Position numbers and translations under genes: made by a program | Notes under the pieces: generated by a model | Databases searched by the model: none | Told to the model about the DNA's origin: nothing | What the model saw: the letters and a program-made list of their open reading frames with translations, nothing else | Shown here: piece by piece, positions 1 through 5,221 of the stretch | Numbering within the stretch: the stretch's first letter is position 1 | Layout: each line of letters begins with the position of its first letter | Assembly (NCBI GenBank): GCA_023230985.1 | Contig: JALNWH010000086.1 | Location: forward strand, 1-8,447 | Direction: 5' to 3' | Length of the DNA: 8,447 bases | From: Bacillota bacterium | GTDB taxonomy: Bacteria; Bacillota; Clostridia; Lutisporales; Lutisporaceae

Positions 1-340
1 AACGAAATGGAGGAAAAGCGAAATCATGGCACAGACAGGGCGTATTATAAACTAGCCAGATTAAATCTATCGGGGAGAGTTTGATTTCGCCCGAAATGAG
101 TTTAGAAGTTTAGGTTTTGTAACCCTGCTGCTGTATAATATACACCGGCATAAAGAACGAGCTTTTTCGTAAATGCCGAATACTTAGAGAGTTGCATAGA
201 TAGGTGAGTTAGACCTGTCAAAATCATATTCCGTATGCTAAGCCTGCTATGTAACTCTCGATAATTGCTAGTATAGTATACTTCGCCATTAATACATGTA
301 TGGTATCAAATTCCAAAAAAGTTGCAACTGCTAGCAATCG
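1..340 (+). ncRNA. Candidate large structured non-coding RNA, 5' end outside window, family not recognised
   Basis: This stretch of about 340 bases holds no gene I can support but is full of complementary segments. Seen directly: 18-26 pairs with 82-90 (9 bp, perfect). 146-151 pairs with 173-178, with an inner ACGA/TCGT stem at 157-160 and 167-170. 187-199 pairs with 247-259 (13 bp, one G-U) and encloses two hairpins, 200-205/213-218 (one U-G) and 225-228/234-237. 264-271 pairs with 331-338 (8 bp, extendable by a U-G and an A-U pair). The three wobble pairs are G-U only if the plus strand is the RNA; on the minus strand they would be A-C mismatches. That favours a plus-strand transcript starting left of the window. 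No clear terminator was seen at its 3' side. It does not match the tmRNA, RNase P, T-box or cobalamin riboswitch motifs I know. The existence of an RNA is inference from complementarity. Confidence 0.42.
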
Positions 341-351
341 TTCTCAATCGT

Positions 352-1086
352 TTATAAATATTTCTCAACAAATTTGATATCCGATTCTTTATCTACGTCG
401 TTTCCGATTTCGGGATAAGGAGAGATTATTACCGCCGCATTTATACCCAAAAGCTTATCCACCTTTTCTTTTATTGCATTTATAGCAAGCGTACCTAATG
501 CTAATCGTAGAACAAAGCCAAAACCCAATATCGCCGCCATTTTAACGGGATTTTTCCTATTATCCAGCATCTTTTCAAAAAAGTCTCTCACCTTGTCCTT
601 AATTTCCGGATTTAAATAAAATGCATTGCCTCCTGTAAAATAACCTTCCTTTAACTTGACATAGGTTCTTTTAACTTCGGGATATCTTTCATCATTTAAT
701 TTTTTATCTACTATACAATAAGACAAATCAGCTCCCGATTTTTTTGATTCCATAATAAAGTGTTCAATAGCCTCCACGGTAATCATAGGTATATCACAAG
801 TCATTAAAAGTGCTTCCTTTTCACAGGGAAATAAATCCAATGCATTTATCGCATTATCTACAATTGAATCCGTACCCTCCAATATATAATCTATCCTGTC
901 ACCCAGAGCTTCTTCCAGCTTTGTTTTTGAACCCACTACCACAATCTTGTCAATTGCCTTAACATTGTGCAATGCATCTAATACATATTCCAACATATAT
1001 TTGTCCTTTATCTTTATTAAGGCTTTGTTTTTTAAAACATTTTCTTTTGCTGATAATTTTTCTCCTGCCAGAACTATTGCATTCAT
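352..1086 (-). CDS. Nucleotidyltransferase-like (MobA/GlmU-type fold) protein, downstream of ispE
   Basis: This is a 244-residue protein of the nucleotide-sugar/MobA-like transferase superfamily; its substrate is unknown. Visible signatures (numbered from the ATG) are the N-terminal strand and loop AIVLAGEKL (residues 3-11), TCDIP with the metal-type aspartate (D98), a GGN segment near residue 153, and a C-terminal IGNDVDKESD (about 227-236) like the second metal-binding segment of GlmU and IspD relatives. The usual glycine-rich GGxGTR nucleotide loop is replaced by AGEKL, so activity is uncertain. A hydrophobic helix-like segment lies around 183-203. Start choice: a GTG at 1095 gives three extra residues, but that GTG is part of the sequence AAGAGGTG, a good ribosome binding site six bases before the ATG at 1086. 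This site overlaps the ispE stop codon, so the two genes are surely co-transcribed and probably translationally coupled. Family fold fairly sure; function not. Confidence 0.8.
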   Translation of the reverse strand: MNAIVLAGEKLSAKENVLKNKALIKIKDKYMLEYVLDALHNVKAIDKIVVVGSKTKLEEALGDRIDYILEGTDSIVDNAINALDLFPCEKEALLMTCDIPMITVEAIEHFIMESKKSGADLSYCIVDKKLNDERYPEVKRTYVKLKEGYFTGGNAFYLNPEIKDKVRDFFEKMLDNRKNPVKMAAILGFGFVLRLALGTLAINAIKEKVDKLLGINAAVIISPYPEIGNDVDKESDIKFVEKYL

Positions 1087-1098
1087 AACATTCACCTC

Positions 1099-1968
1099 TT
1101 AATCAATTTCATGATTATTAAACGGTTTAACTAATAGTACCTCGTTAACTACACTTTTTATTGCATCATAAGCATAATATGCCTTGTTTTGATTATCAAA
1201 TATTCCGAATACGGTAGGTCCGCTCCCACTCATAGAACTTCCTATTGCACCGTATTCAATAAAACTTTTCTTTATGGTTTGGACTAAAGGGCACATATCT
1301 ATTGTTACACCTTCCAATACATTGCAAAGCTTCGCCGCCAGTTTCTCCAGTTGTCCTCTGTCTATGGCATCTATTATCCCGCTAATATCCGGTCTCTTAT
1401 CAATTTTATTTATATCCAAACCCTCGTAAACCTTTTTTGTGGAAATATTTACATCCGGCTTGGCAAGCAATATAAAACAGTCAGGTATTGGATTAAGAGG
1501 TGTCAATTTTTCTCCTAAACCTTCGGCAAAAGCAGTGCCGCCTACTATGCAAAAAGGAACATCTGCTCCAATCATTCCGCCAATATTTAAAATCTCTTTT
1601 TCCGGCATTCCTAATTTCCAAGCTTTGTTTAATAATTTTATTACAGCAGCCGCATCAGTGCTTCCCCCGCCTAAACCTGCCGCCACGGGAATATTTTTTT
1701 CAATTTCAATTTCAACCCCCGTTTTTATATTATATTTATCTTTTATTAATTCTGCTGCCTTATAAACAATGTTTTTGTTGCCATTAGGCACCGATTCAGA
1801 GCTAGTCGCAACAATTATCTTGTTTTCGTTTATAGTTTTCAATTCGATAATATCGCAAAGGGAAATAGATTGCATTATTAAATTAACCTCATGATAACCA
1901 TCAGGTCTTTTAGATAATACATCTATAGCAAGATTTATCTTTGCAGGTGCCTTTAAGATATATTTCAT
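1099..1968 (-). CDS. ispE: 4-diphosphocytidyl-2-C-methyl-D-erythritol kinase
   Basis: IspE phosphorylates the 2-hydroxyl of CDP-methylerythritol with ATP, the fourth step of the non-mevalonate (MEP) isoprenoid pathway, in the cytoplasm. The 289-residue length is normal for the family. GHMP-kinase motifs appear in order: the N-terminal PAKINL with catalytic-type K10, RPDGYHEV at 21-28, the ATP-binding glycine loop PVAAGLGGGSTDAAA at 94-108, GADVPFC at 134-140 with catalytic D136, and the C-terminal SMSGSGPTVFG at 245-255. The ATG at 1968 is preceded by a modest GGTGA ribosome binding site. The gene follows an intrinsic terminator that separates it from the SPOCS-LysM gene. It is followed at once by the nucleotidyltransferase-like gene, whose ribosome binding site overlaps the ispE stop codon. 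Identification is secure. Confidence 0.97.
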   Translation of the reverse strand: MKYILKAPAKINLAIDVLSKRPDGYHEVNLIMQSISLCDIIELKTINENKIIVATSSESVPNGNKNIVYKAAELIKDKYNIKTGVEIEIEKNIPVAAGLGGGSTDAAAVIKLLNKAWKLGMPEKEILNIGGMIGADVPFCIVGGTAFAEGLGEKLTPLNPIPDCFILLAKPDVNISTKKVYEGLDINKIDKRPDISGIIDAIDRGQLEKLAAKLCNVLEGVTIDMCPLVQTIKKSFIEYGAIGSSMSGSGPTVFGIFDNQNKAYYAYDAIKSVVNEVLLVKPFNNHEID

Positions 1969-2015
1969 ATTTTCACCGTAAATTTTCTATAATCTAATAC
2001 ATATTTTCTAACAGT

Positions 2016-2044
2016 ATTATAATACAAAAAACATTTTTTTTATA
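2016..2044 (-). promoter_or_regulatory. Possible sigma-A promoter for ispE and the downstream gene
   Basis: A perfect TATAAT -10 box (2016-2021) lies on the minus strand between the upstream terminator and the ispE start. With a 17-bp spacer the -35 would be TATAAA (2039-2044), which is poor. The position is right, since a new promoter is needed after the terminator, but the region is very AT-rich and the match could be chance. Confidence 0.35.
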
Positions 2045-2086
2045 TAAAAATAACAACCGGGGGGACTAATTTATTTGACCCCCCAG
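2045..2086 (-). terminator. Intrinsic terminator after the SPOCS-LysM gene
   Basis: On the minus strand, six G's (2079-2084) pair with six C's (2059-2064) around a 14-nt loop. The stem is extendable by a U-G and a C-G pair and is followed by a T-rich tail (TTGTTATTTTT). It begins five bases after the SPOCS-LysM stop codon. Read in the plus direction the tail is less T-rich. Confidence 0.8.
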
Positions 2087-2090
2087 CTTA

Positions 2091-3656
2091 TTATTGTCTT
2101 ATATTTTTTAATATTAATAGCTTATCCCCCACATTTATTAGATCCGGATTTTCTATATTGTTAAGCTTTGCAAGCGCATCTACTGTTGTATTATATCTTT
2201 TGGCAATTTTCCACAAAGTATCTCCGGGGCTTACAATATATAGTGTTACTGCCGGCAATGCGCTGTAATCAGGTTTAGAAGCATCTATCTTTTCGATATT
2301 TGTTATTAGGTTTTTCCCTTTCCTATCGTACACATATGCCAATGCATTTAAAACAACTCTTATATCTATGGAGTTTTCACCTACTACAGCATAATTCATG
2401 TTTTCCACATAGCAGTTTACTCTAGATTGCATTGTCGTTCTGACTCCCGGCATATCTATAATCAGTTTATAAGGAAACTGACCGGTAACACAATTCATTG
2501 ATTCTCCGGCAAAGGAAGATTTATATAGTGCACATACCTCAACAACACCTTCTATCCCTACTTTATCTTCCATTATTTTTATTTCAAGGATTTGCGGTTT
2601 CGCATCTAAAAAGAATACTTTTCTTATTTCGGGATTGCCCGATTTTATTTTTAGGCTGTCTTTGATTACCGCACTGTTTGAACCTTTATATAAATATTCG
2701 TCTATATCATACAATTTTTTATCCATTGATATTTCAAACTTAGGACTATACATATCAGTCAATACTTCTGTAGTAATGTTATTGAAGGTTTTTCCAATAA
2801 TGTCTATAGAGGCATTTAAAACAATCTTGTTATATTCGCTTTCTCCATCATTGGATATTTCAGTATATGATTCTTTTACCTTGGCATAAGCAATTGTTTC
2901 CATGCCCTCATCAGCTTCCGGTACTTCTATATATTGGGCAAAAGGTACCTCCCCCATCATGTTCCCAAGCTCATTTTTATCTGATTTATAAAGTATATTA
3001 TAGGCAAGATCACCTAAAACCTGAATTTTGCCTTCCATGCTTTTACTGTCTTTAACAATGGCATGAAGGTCTGTTTTTAATATTTCATTTACGGGTAAAC
3101 CGCCGGTTTCCGGTTGTATTTCTTCTTTGACATTATATTTATCTCTATTTACTCCTATGATTCCTTTTATGCCTAAAGGCTCTCTTAAGACCTGCAAATA
3201 ATCAGAACCCTTGGCATCTAACGGAATTTCAATTTCATATATATCTTCTACCGCGCAAGCAATGTCCATAATAACTTTAACATTAACTTTTCTGCTATTA
3301 ATTATCTGACATTCAACATATTGTATTGCCACATCTACTTGTTCTTTCATGCGGGGCATTGCACCGACTATATCTACGACATGTGTAAAGTCTGCAGATA
3401 TATTTAAACTTTCTAAAGGCCTGCCCTCCGCATCTGCTGCATATAAAACATCTATTAGTACTCGTCCGTCTATTATTACCTTGTCTACTATTGTCTCTGA
3501 ATTCTTTATAAATACCCTTGCGGAGGGGTAGAGTATTTTGTGCATATCGGGATTTATATCAGGCACATTTATGTCTTCTTCCACAACAGTACCGGAAACT
3601 TCTTCTCCAATTATTCTACATACTTTTAAAGGCTTTTTTACGAGTTCAACAGCCAT
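2091..3656 (-). CDS. SPOCS (DUF3794) and LysM domain protein, probable spore envelope/cortex-associated factor
   Basis: A 521-residue protein with about three SPOCS (DUF3794) units, at roughly residues 13-135, 190-300 and 340-450. They are followed by one C-terminal LysM domain at 471-516, with the typical IVSPGDTLWKIAKRY start and NPDLINVGDKLLI end. LysM binds peptidoglycan glycan strands, and SPOCS domains occur in spore coat and cortex morphogenesis proteins such as those related to SpoVID. The combination is common in Clostridia. No signal peptide or transmembrane segment is visible, as expected for a protein made in the mother cell and assembled on the forespore surface. The ATG at 3656 follows a strong AGGAGGAGG site (3664-3672). 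It is a single-gene unit closed by an intrinsic terminator, with a possible sigma-E-like promoter upstream. Domain assignment is sure; the spore role is family inference. Confidence 0.9.
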   Translation of the reverse strand: MAVELVKKPLKVCRIIGEEVSGTVVEEDINVPDINPDMHKILYPSARVFIKNSETIVDKVIIDGRVLIDVLYAADAEGRPLESLNISADFTHVVDIVGAMPRMKEQVDVAIQYVECQIINSRKVNVKVIMDIACAVEDIYEIEIPLDAKGSDYLQVLREPLGIKGIIGVNRDKYNVKEEIQPETGGLPVNEILKTDLHAIVKDSKSMEGKIQVLGDLAYNILYKSDKNELGNMMGEVPFAQYIEVPEADEGMETIAYAKVKESYTEISNDGESEYNKIVLNASIDIIGKTFNNITTEVLTDMYSPKFEISMDKKLYDIDEYLYKGSNSAVIKDSLKIKSGNPEIRKVFFLDAKPQILEIKIMEDKVGIEGVVEVCALYKSSFAGESMNCVTGQFPYKLIIDMPGVRTTMQSRVNCYVENMNYAVVGENSIDIRVVLNALAYVYDRKGKNLITNIEKIDASKPDYSALPAVTLYIVSPGDTLWKIAKRYNTTVDALAKLNNIENPDLINVGDKLLILKNIRQ

Positions 3657-3700
3657 CCGCTTTCCTCCTCCTAAATAAATTTGTAGTTGCGTTCTATACT

Positions 3701-3729
3701 ATTTATATGAGGAGGTCTTGGTTTTATGA
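3701..3729 (-). promoter_or_regulatory. Possible sporulation (sigma-E/K-like) promoter of the SPOCS-LysM gene
   Basis: On the minus strand TCATAAA (3723-3729), a 13-bp spacer, and CATATAAAT (3701-3709) resemble the mother-cell sigma-E pattern (ATA-type -35, CATACAnT -10). It lies about 45 bases before the start codon of a spore-type gene, which fits its job. The region is AT-rich and the match is imperfect. Confidence 0.38.
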
Positions 3730-3744
3730 CAGAAAATTATTAGG

Positions 3745-3772
3745 TTTACATTACGATAATCTGTGGTATAAT
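3745..3772 (+). promoter_or_regulatory. Sigma-A promoter of the antitoxin RNA
   Basis: TTTACA (3745-3750), a 16-bp spacer and a perfect TATAAT (3767-3772) on the plus strand. Transcription would start near 3779-3781, just before the AAGGTAACCGAAT motif, and would run into a strong terminator about 90 bases on. No protein gene follows in this direction, so it most likely drives a small RNA. Confidence 0.7.
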
Positions 3773-3778
3773 ATAAGT

Positions 3779-3869
3779 AAAGGTAACCGAATCCGCATGA
3801 TGCGGTTGCCAGCGTAAGGTTAAATTATATTAACCGCCCAGCATAGCACTGCAGGGCGGTTATTTTTTT
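3779..3869 (+). ncRNA. Predicted antisense RNA antitoxin of a type I toxin-antitoxin module
   Basis: Bounded by a sigma-A promoter (3745-3772) and an intrinsic terminator ending in seven T's (3863-3869), this predicted RNA of about 90 nt runs convergently to the small membrane-peptide gene at 3860-3952. Its 3' end overlaps the last three codons and stop codon of that gene. If the peptide mRNA runs further left, as in txpA/ratA of Bacillus subtilis, the overlap covers the whole RNA. The 5' end can fold: GGTAACC (3782-3788) pairs with GGTTGCC (3804-3810) through one G-U. The same motif pair occurs in the leader of the peptide mRNA. A second inverted repeat, GGTTAA/TTAACC (3818-3823/3830-3835), competes with the base of the terminator stem. 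The RNA is inferred from promoter, terminator and context; no expression evidence is available. Confidence 0.6.
3831..3869 (+). terminator. Strong intrinsic terminator of the antitoxin RNA, possibly shared by both transcripts
   Basis: TAACCGCCC (3831-3839) pairs with GGGCGGTTA (3854-3862), with three further pairs inside (3841-3843/3850-3852), and is followed by seven T's. On the minus strand the same hairpin follows the toxin stop codon, but its tail (AATATAATTT) is poorer, so termination of the toxin mRNA there is uncertain. The T tract is the complement of the last two lysine codons of the toxin gene. Confidence 0.85.
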
Positions 3870-3952
3870 CTATCTCTATCTAAATAGGAGATAATTGATA
3901 CGATAAACATTCCAAACACTATCATTAAAGACAATGCTTCATATGTACTCAT
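3860..3952 (-). CDS. Small TxpA/BsrG-type (holin-like) membrane toxin, type I toxin-antitoxin system
   Basis: This 30-residue reading frame begins MSTYEALSLMIVFGMF. That matches the start shared by TxpA, BsrG and the 'putative holin-like toxin' family of Firmicutes: M-[ST]-x-Y-E-[AS]-L, then a hydrophobic stretch. A single membrane helix spans about residues 6-24 and ends in a charged DRDRKK tail, as is usual for these membrane-acting peptides. The ATG at 3952 is preceded by a near-perfect AAGGAGGTGG site at eight bases' spacing, strong for such a tiny gene. The 5' leader is long (about 65 nt) and structured. The convergent plus-strand RNA at 3779-3869 is the expected antitoxin. There is no sign of a prophage around it, so it is a chromosomal locus between arcC and the SPOCS-LysM gene. 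Family assignment is by motif and layout; toxicity is inferred. Confidence 0.82.
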   Translation of the reverse strand: MSTYEALSLMIVFGMFIVSIISYLDRDRKK

Positions 3953-3957
3953 ATCTA

Positions 3958-4015
3958 CCACCTCCTTCCTTTGTGAATGAGGTGGCAACCACACCTGCTT
4001 TTATTCGATTACCTT
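3958..4015 (-). promoter_or_regulatory. Structured toxin mRNA leader with Shine-Dalgarno-hiding hairpin
   Basis: In the minus-strand RNA, CCACCTC (3985-3979) can pair perfectly with GAGGTGG (3964-3958), which holds the toxin Shine-Dalgarno core. The same CACCT can instead pair with the upstream AGGTG (about 3994-3990). The leader begins with AAGGTAATCGAAT (4015-4003) and contains GGTTGCCA (3990-3983), both also present at the 5' end of the antitoxin RNA. Mutually exclusive pairings suggest translation control; this is inference from complementarity. Confidence 0.55.
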
Positions 4016-4023
4016 CTATAAGT

Positions 4024-4051
4024 ATATTATCATAAAAAATTAAATTTACAA
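4024..4051 (-). promoter_or_regulatory. Probable sigma-A promoter of the toxin mRNA
   Basis: On the minus strand TTGTAA (4046-4051), a 16-bp spacer and TAATAT (4024-4029). The geometry mirrors the antitoxin promoter: 16-bp spacer, then about eight bases before the shared AAGGTAA motif. The -10 is imperfect and the alternative TATACT two bases downstream is possible. Confidence 0.5.
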
Positions 4052-4098
4052 TAAATTTAGTTTATTCGCATATAGTTTAAAGATGCATAGATAATACT

Positions 4099-5046
4099 TT
4101 ACACCTTTCCAACTATTGTAGTGCCTGCTTTTCCTTCCAATGCATCTACAGCTTTGTAAAGCGAGGTGATTATTGATTTTCTCCCCGATTTTGATTTGGC
4201 AAAGTTTACAGCGGCTTCGATTTTAGGAAGCATGCTTCCGGGGGCAAAATGTCCTTCCCTTATATATTTTTTCGCTTCTTCAAGAGTTATTGAGTCCAAA
4301 TTCTTCTGGTTGGGTTTTTTATAATTTATAGATACTTTTTCTACTTCAGTAAGAATAACCAATACGTCAGCTTCAATATCCTCTGCCAACCTTTCCGCAG
4401 CCAAATCTTTATCAATAACAGCGGCAATACCTTCTAATGATCCGTCTTCATTTTCTATAACCGGAATACCTCCGCCGCCTACAGTGATTACGATGGTAGA
4501 ATCCCAAAGTCTTTTTATAGAGTCCAATTCTACAATTTTTATTGGTTTAGGTGAGGCAACTACTCTTCTCCAACCCCTGCCGGCATCTTCTTTCATAATA
4601 TATCCTTTTTCTTTGGCAATAACTTTTGCTTCTTCCTCAGTATAAAAAGGGCCTATTGGCTTGGTAGGGCTTGAAAAAGCAGAGTCATTTTTATCAACTA
4701 CAACTTGTGTCACTATTGTAACTACAGGTATATCCCTGTTTCTCTTAATAAGTTCATGTTTTAATGCTTGTTGTATATGGTAACCGATATATCCTTGGCT
4801 CATAGCACCGCAAACATCAAAAGGCATTGCGGGTGTTATATGAGATGCTGTTTCCGATGCCAAAAGAATTCTGCCTACTTGCGGACCGTTTCCATGGGCA
4901 ATGGTAATTTCATACCCCTTTTCACTAATTTGTGCAATATACTCAGATGTCTTTTTGACTACTCCCAGCTGCGCTTCGGCTGTCGCCGGAGTGCCCGATT
5001 CTTGAAGTGCATTTCCACCTAATGCTATTACCACTTTTGTTGCCAT
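4099..5046 (-). CDS. arcC: Carbamate kinase
   Basis: ArcC catalyses the last step of the arginine deiminase pathway: carbamoyl phosphate plus ADP gives ATP, with carbamate falling apart to CO2 and ammonia. It is a cytoplasmic homodimer of the amino-acid-kinase fold. The 315-residue length is normal. Motifs in order: ALGGNAL at 8-14 (phosphate loop), HGNGPQVG at 51-58, MSQGYIGY near 82-89, GRGWRRVVASP near 156-166, GGGGIPV near 190-196, VIDKDLAAERLA near 211-222, LTEVEKV near 232-238, and GSMLPKIEAA near 271-280. The ATG at 5046 follows GGAGAGG at good spacing. It lies 175 bp after argF, with a strong hairpin in the gap, so its output may be set separately from arcA-argF. No clear terminator follows. 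Identification is secure. Confidence 0.97.
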   Translation of the reverse strand: MATKVVIALGGNALQESGTPATAEAQLGVVKKTSEYIAQISEKGYEITIAHGNGPQVGRILLASETASHITPAMPFDVCGAMSQGYIGYHIQQALKHELIKRNRDIPVVTIVTQVVVDKNDSAFSSPTKPIGPFYTEEEAKVIAKEKGYIMKEDAGRGWRRVVASPKPIKIVELDSIKRLWDSTIVITVGGGGIPVIENEDGSLEGIAAVIDKDLAAERLAEDIEADVLVILTEVEKVSINYKKPNQKNLDSITLEEAKKYIREGHFAPGSMLPKIEAAVNFAKSKSGRKSIITSLYKAVDALEGKAGTTIVGKV

Positions 5047-5096
5047 TTCATACCTCTCCTATCCGGTTTCTATAATTTTTATTTAAGTTTATATGT

Positions 5097-5113
5097 TATT
5101 TATCCGATAAATA
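5097..5113. repeat. 17-bp dyad 50 bp upstream of arcC
   Basis: TATTTATC, one central base, and GATAAATA form a perfect odd-length dyad in the argF-arcC gap. It could be an operator or only a weak RNA fold; the one-base loop argues against a hairpin. I do not recognise it as a known regulator site. Confidence 0.35.
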
Positions 5114-5149
5114 CCTAAGTTTTATACTATAATTTACACATATAATTTC

Positions 5150-5178
5150 TTATAGCGGAGAAAAATTCTCCGCTATAA
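5150..5178 (-). repeat. Perfect inverted repeat / intercistronic hairpin between argF and arcC
   Basis: TTATAGCGGAG (5150-5160) and CTCCGCTATAA (5168-5178) are exact complements. Two inner A-T pairs bring the stem to 13 bp with a 3-nt loop. On the minus strand, the arc operon direction, it is followed by GAAATTATATG rather than a run of T's. It therefore looks more like an mRNA processing or stabilising hairpin, or a partial terminator that lowers arcC output. In the plus direction the tail is AATATTTTTAT. Confidence 0.6.
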
Positions 5179-5221
5179 ATATTTTTATATTACAACATTG
5201 TCACTACGGCTTTTTAGCGAC

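Noticed and set aside
187..259. tRNA-like or tmRNA-like cloverleaf
   Set aside because: The shape is a long stem with two hairpins but there is no T-loop sequence, no CCA end, and the 13-bp stem is too long for a tRNA acceptor arm.
352..1086. Calling the protein IspD because it sits next to ispE
   Set aside because: The IspD signature (AAGxGxRM...PKQ) is missing and the rest of the protein does not match IspD, so only the broad superfamily can be supported.
1439..1765. Plus-strand open frame of 108 codons inside ispE
   Set aside because: It lies fully antisense to a gene with complete GHMP-kinase motifs, has no recognisable domain and no convincing ribosome binding site; it is a shadow frame.
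3711..3743. GGAGG followed by ATG and a 5-codon frame on the plus strand
   Set aside because: The frame stops after five codons and lies upstream of the antitoxin promoter; the GGAGG is probably chance within the SPOCS promoter area.
3518..3817. Plus-strand open frame of 99 codons crossing the SPOCS gene start and the antitoxin region
   Set aside because: Its first half is antisense to the SPOCS gene and its end runs through the antitoxin promoter and 5' hairpin; the composition is not protein-like.
5150..5178. Calling the argF-arcC hairpin a definite terminator
   Set aside because: In the operon direction no T tract follows the stem; the T-rich side is in the plus direction, where no gene ends.
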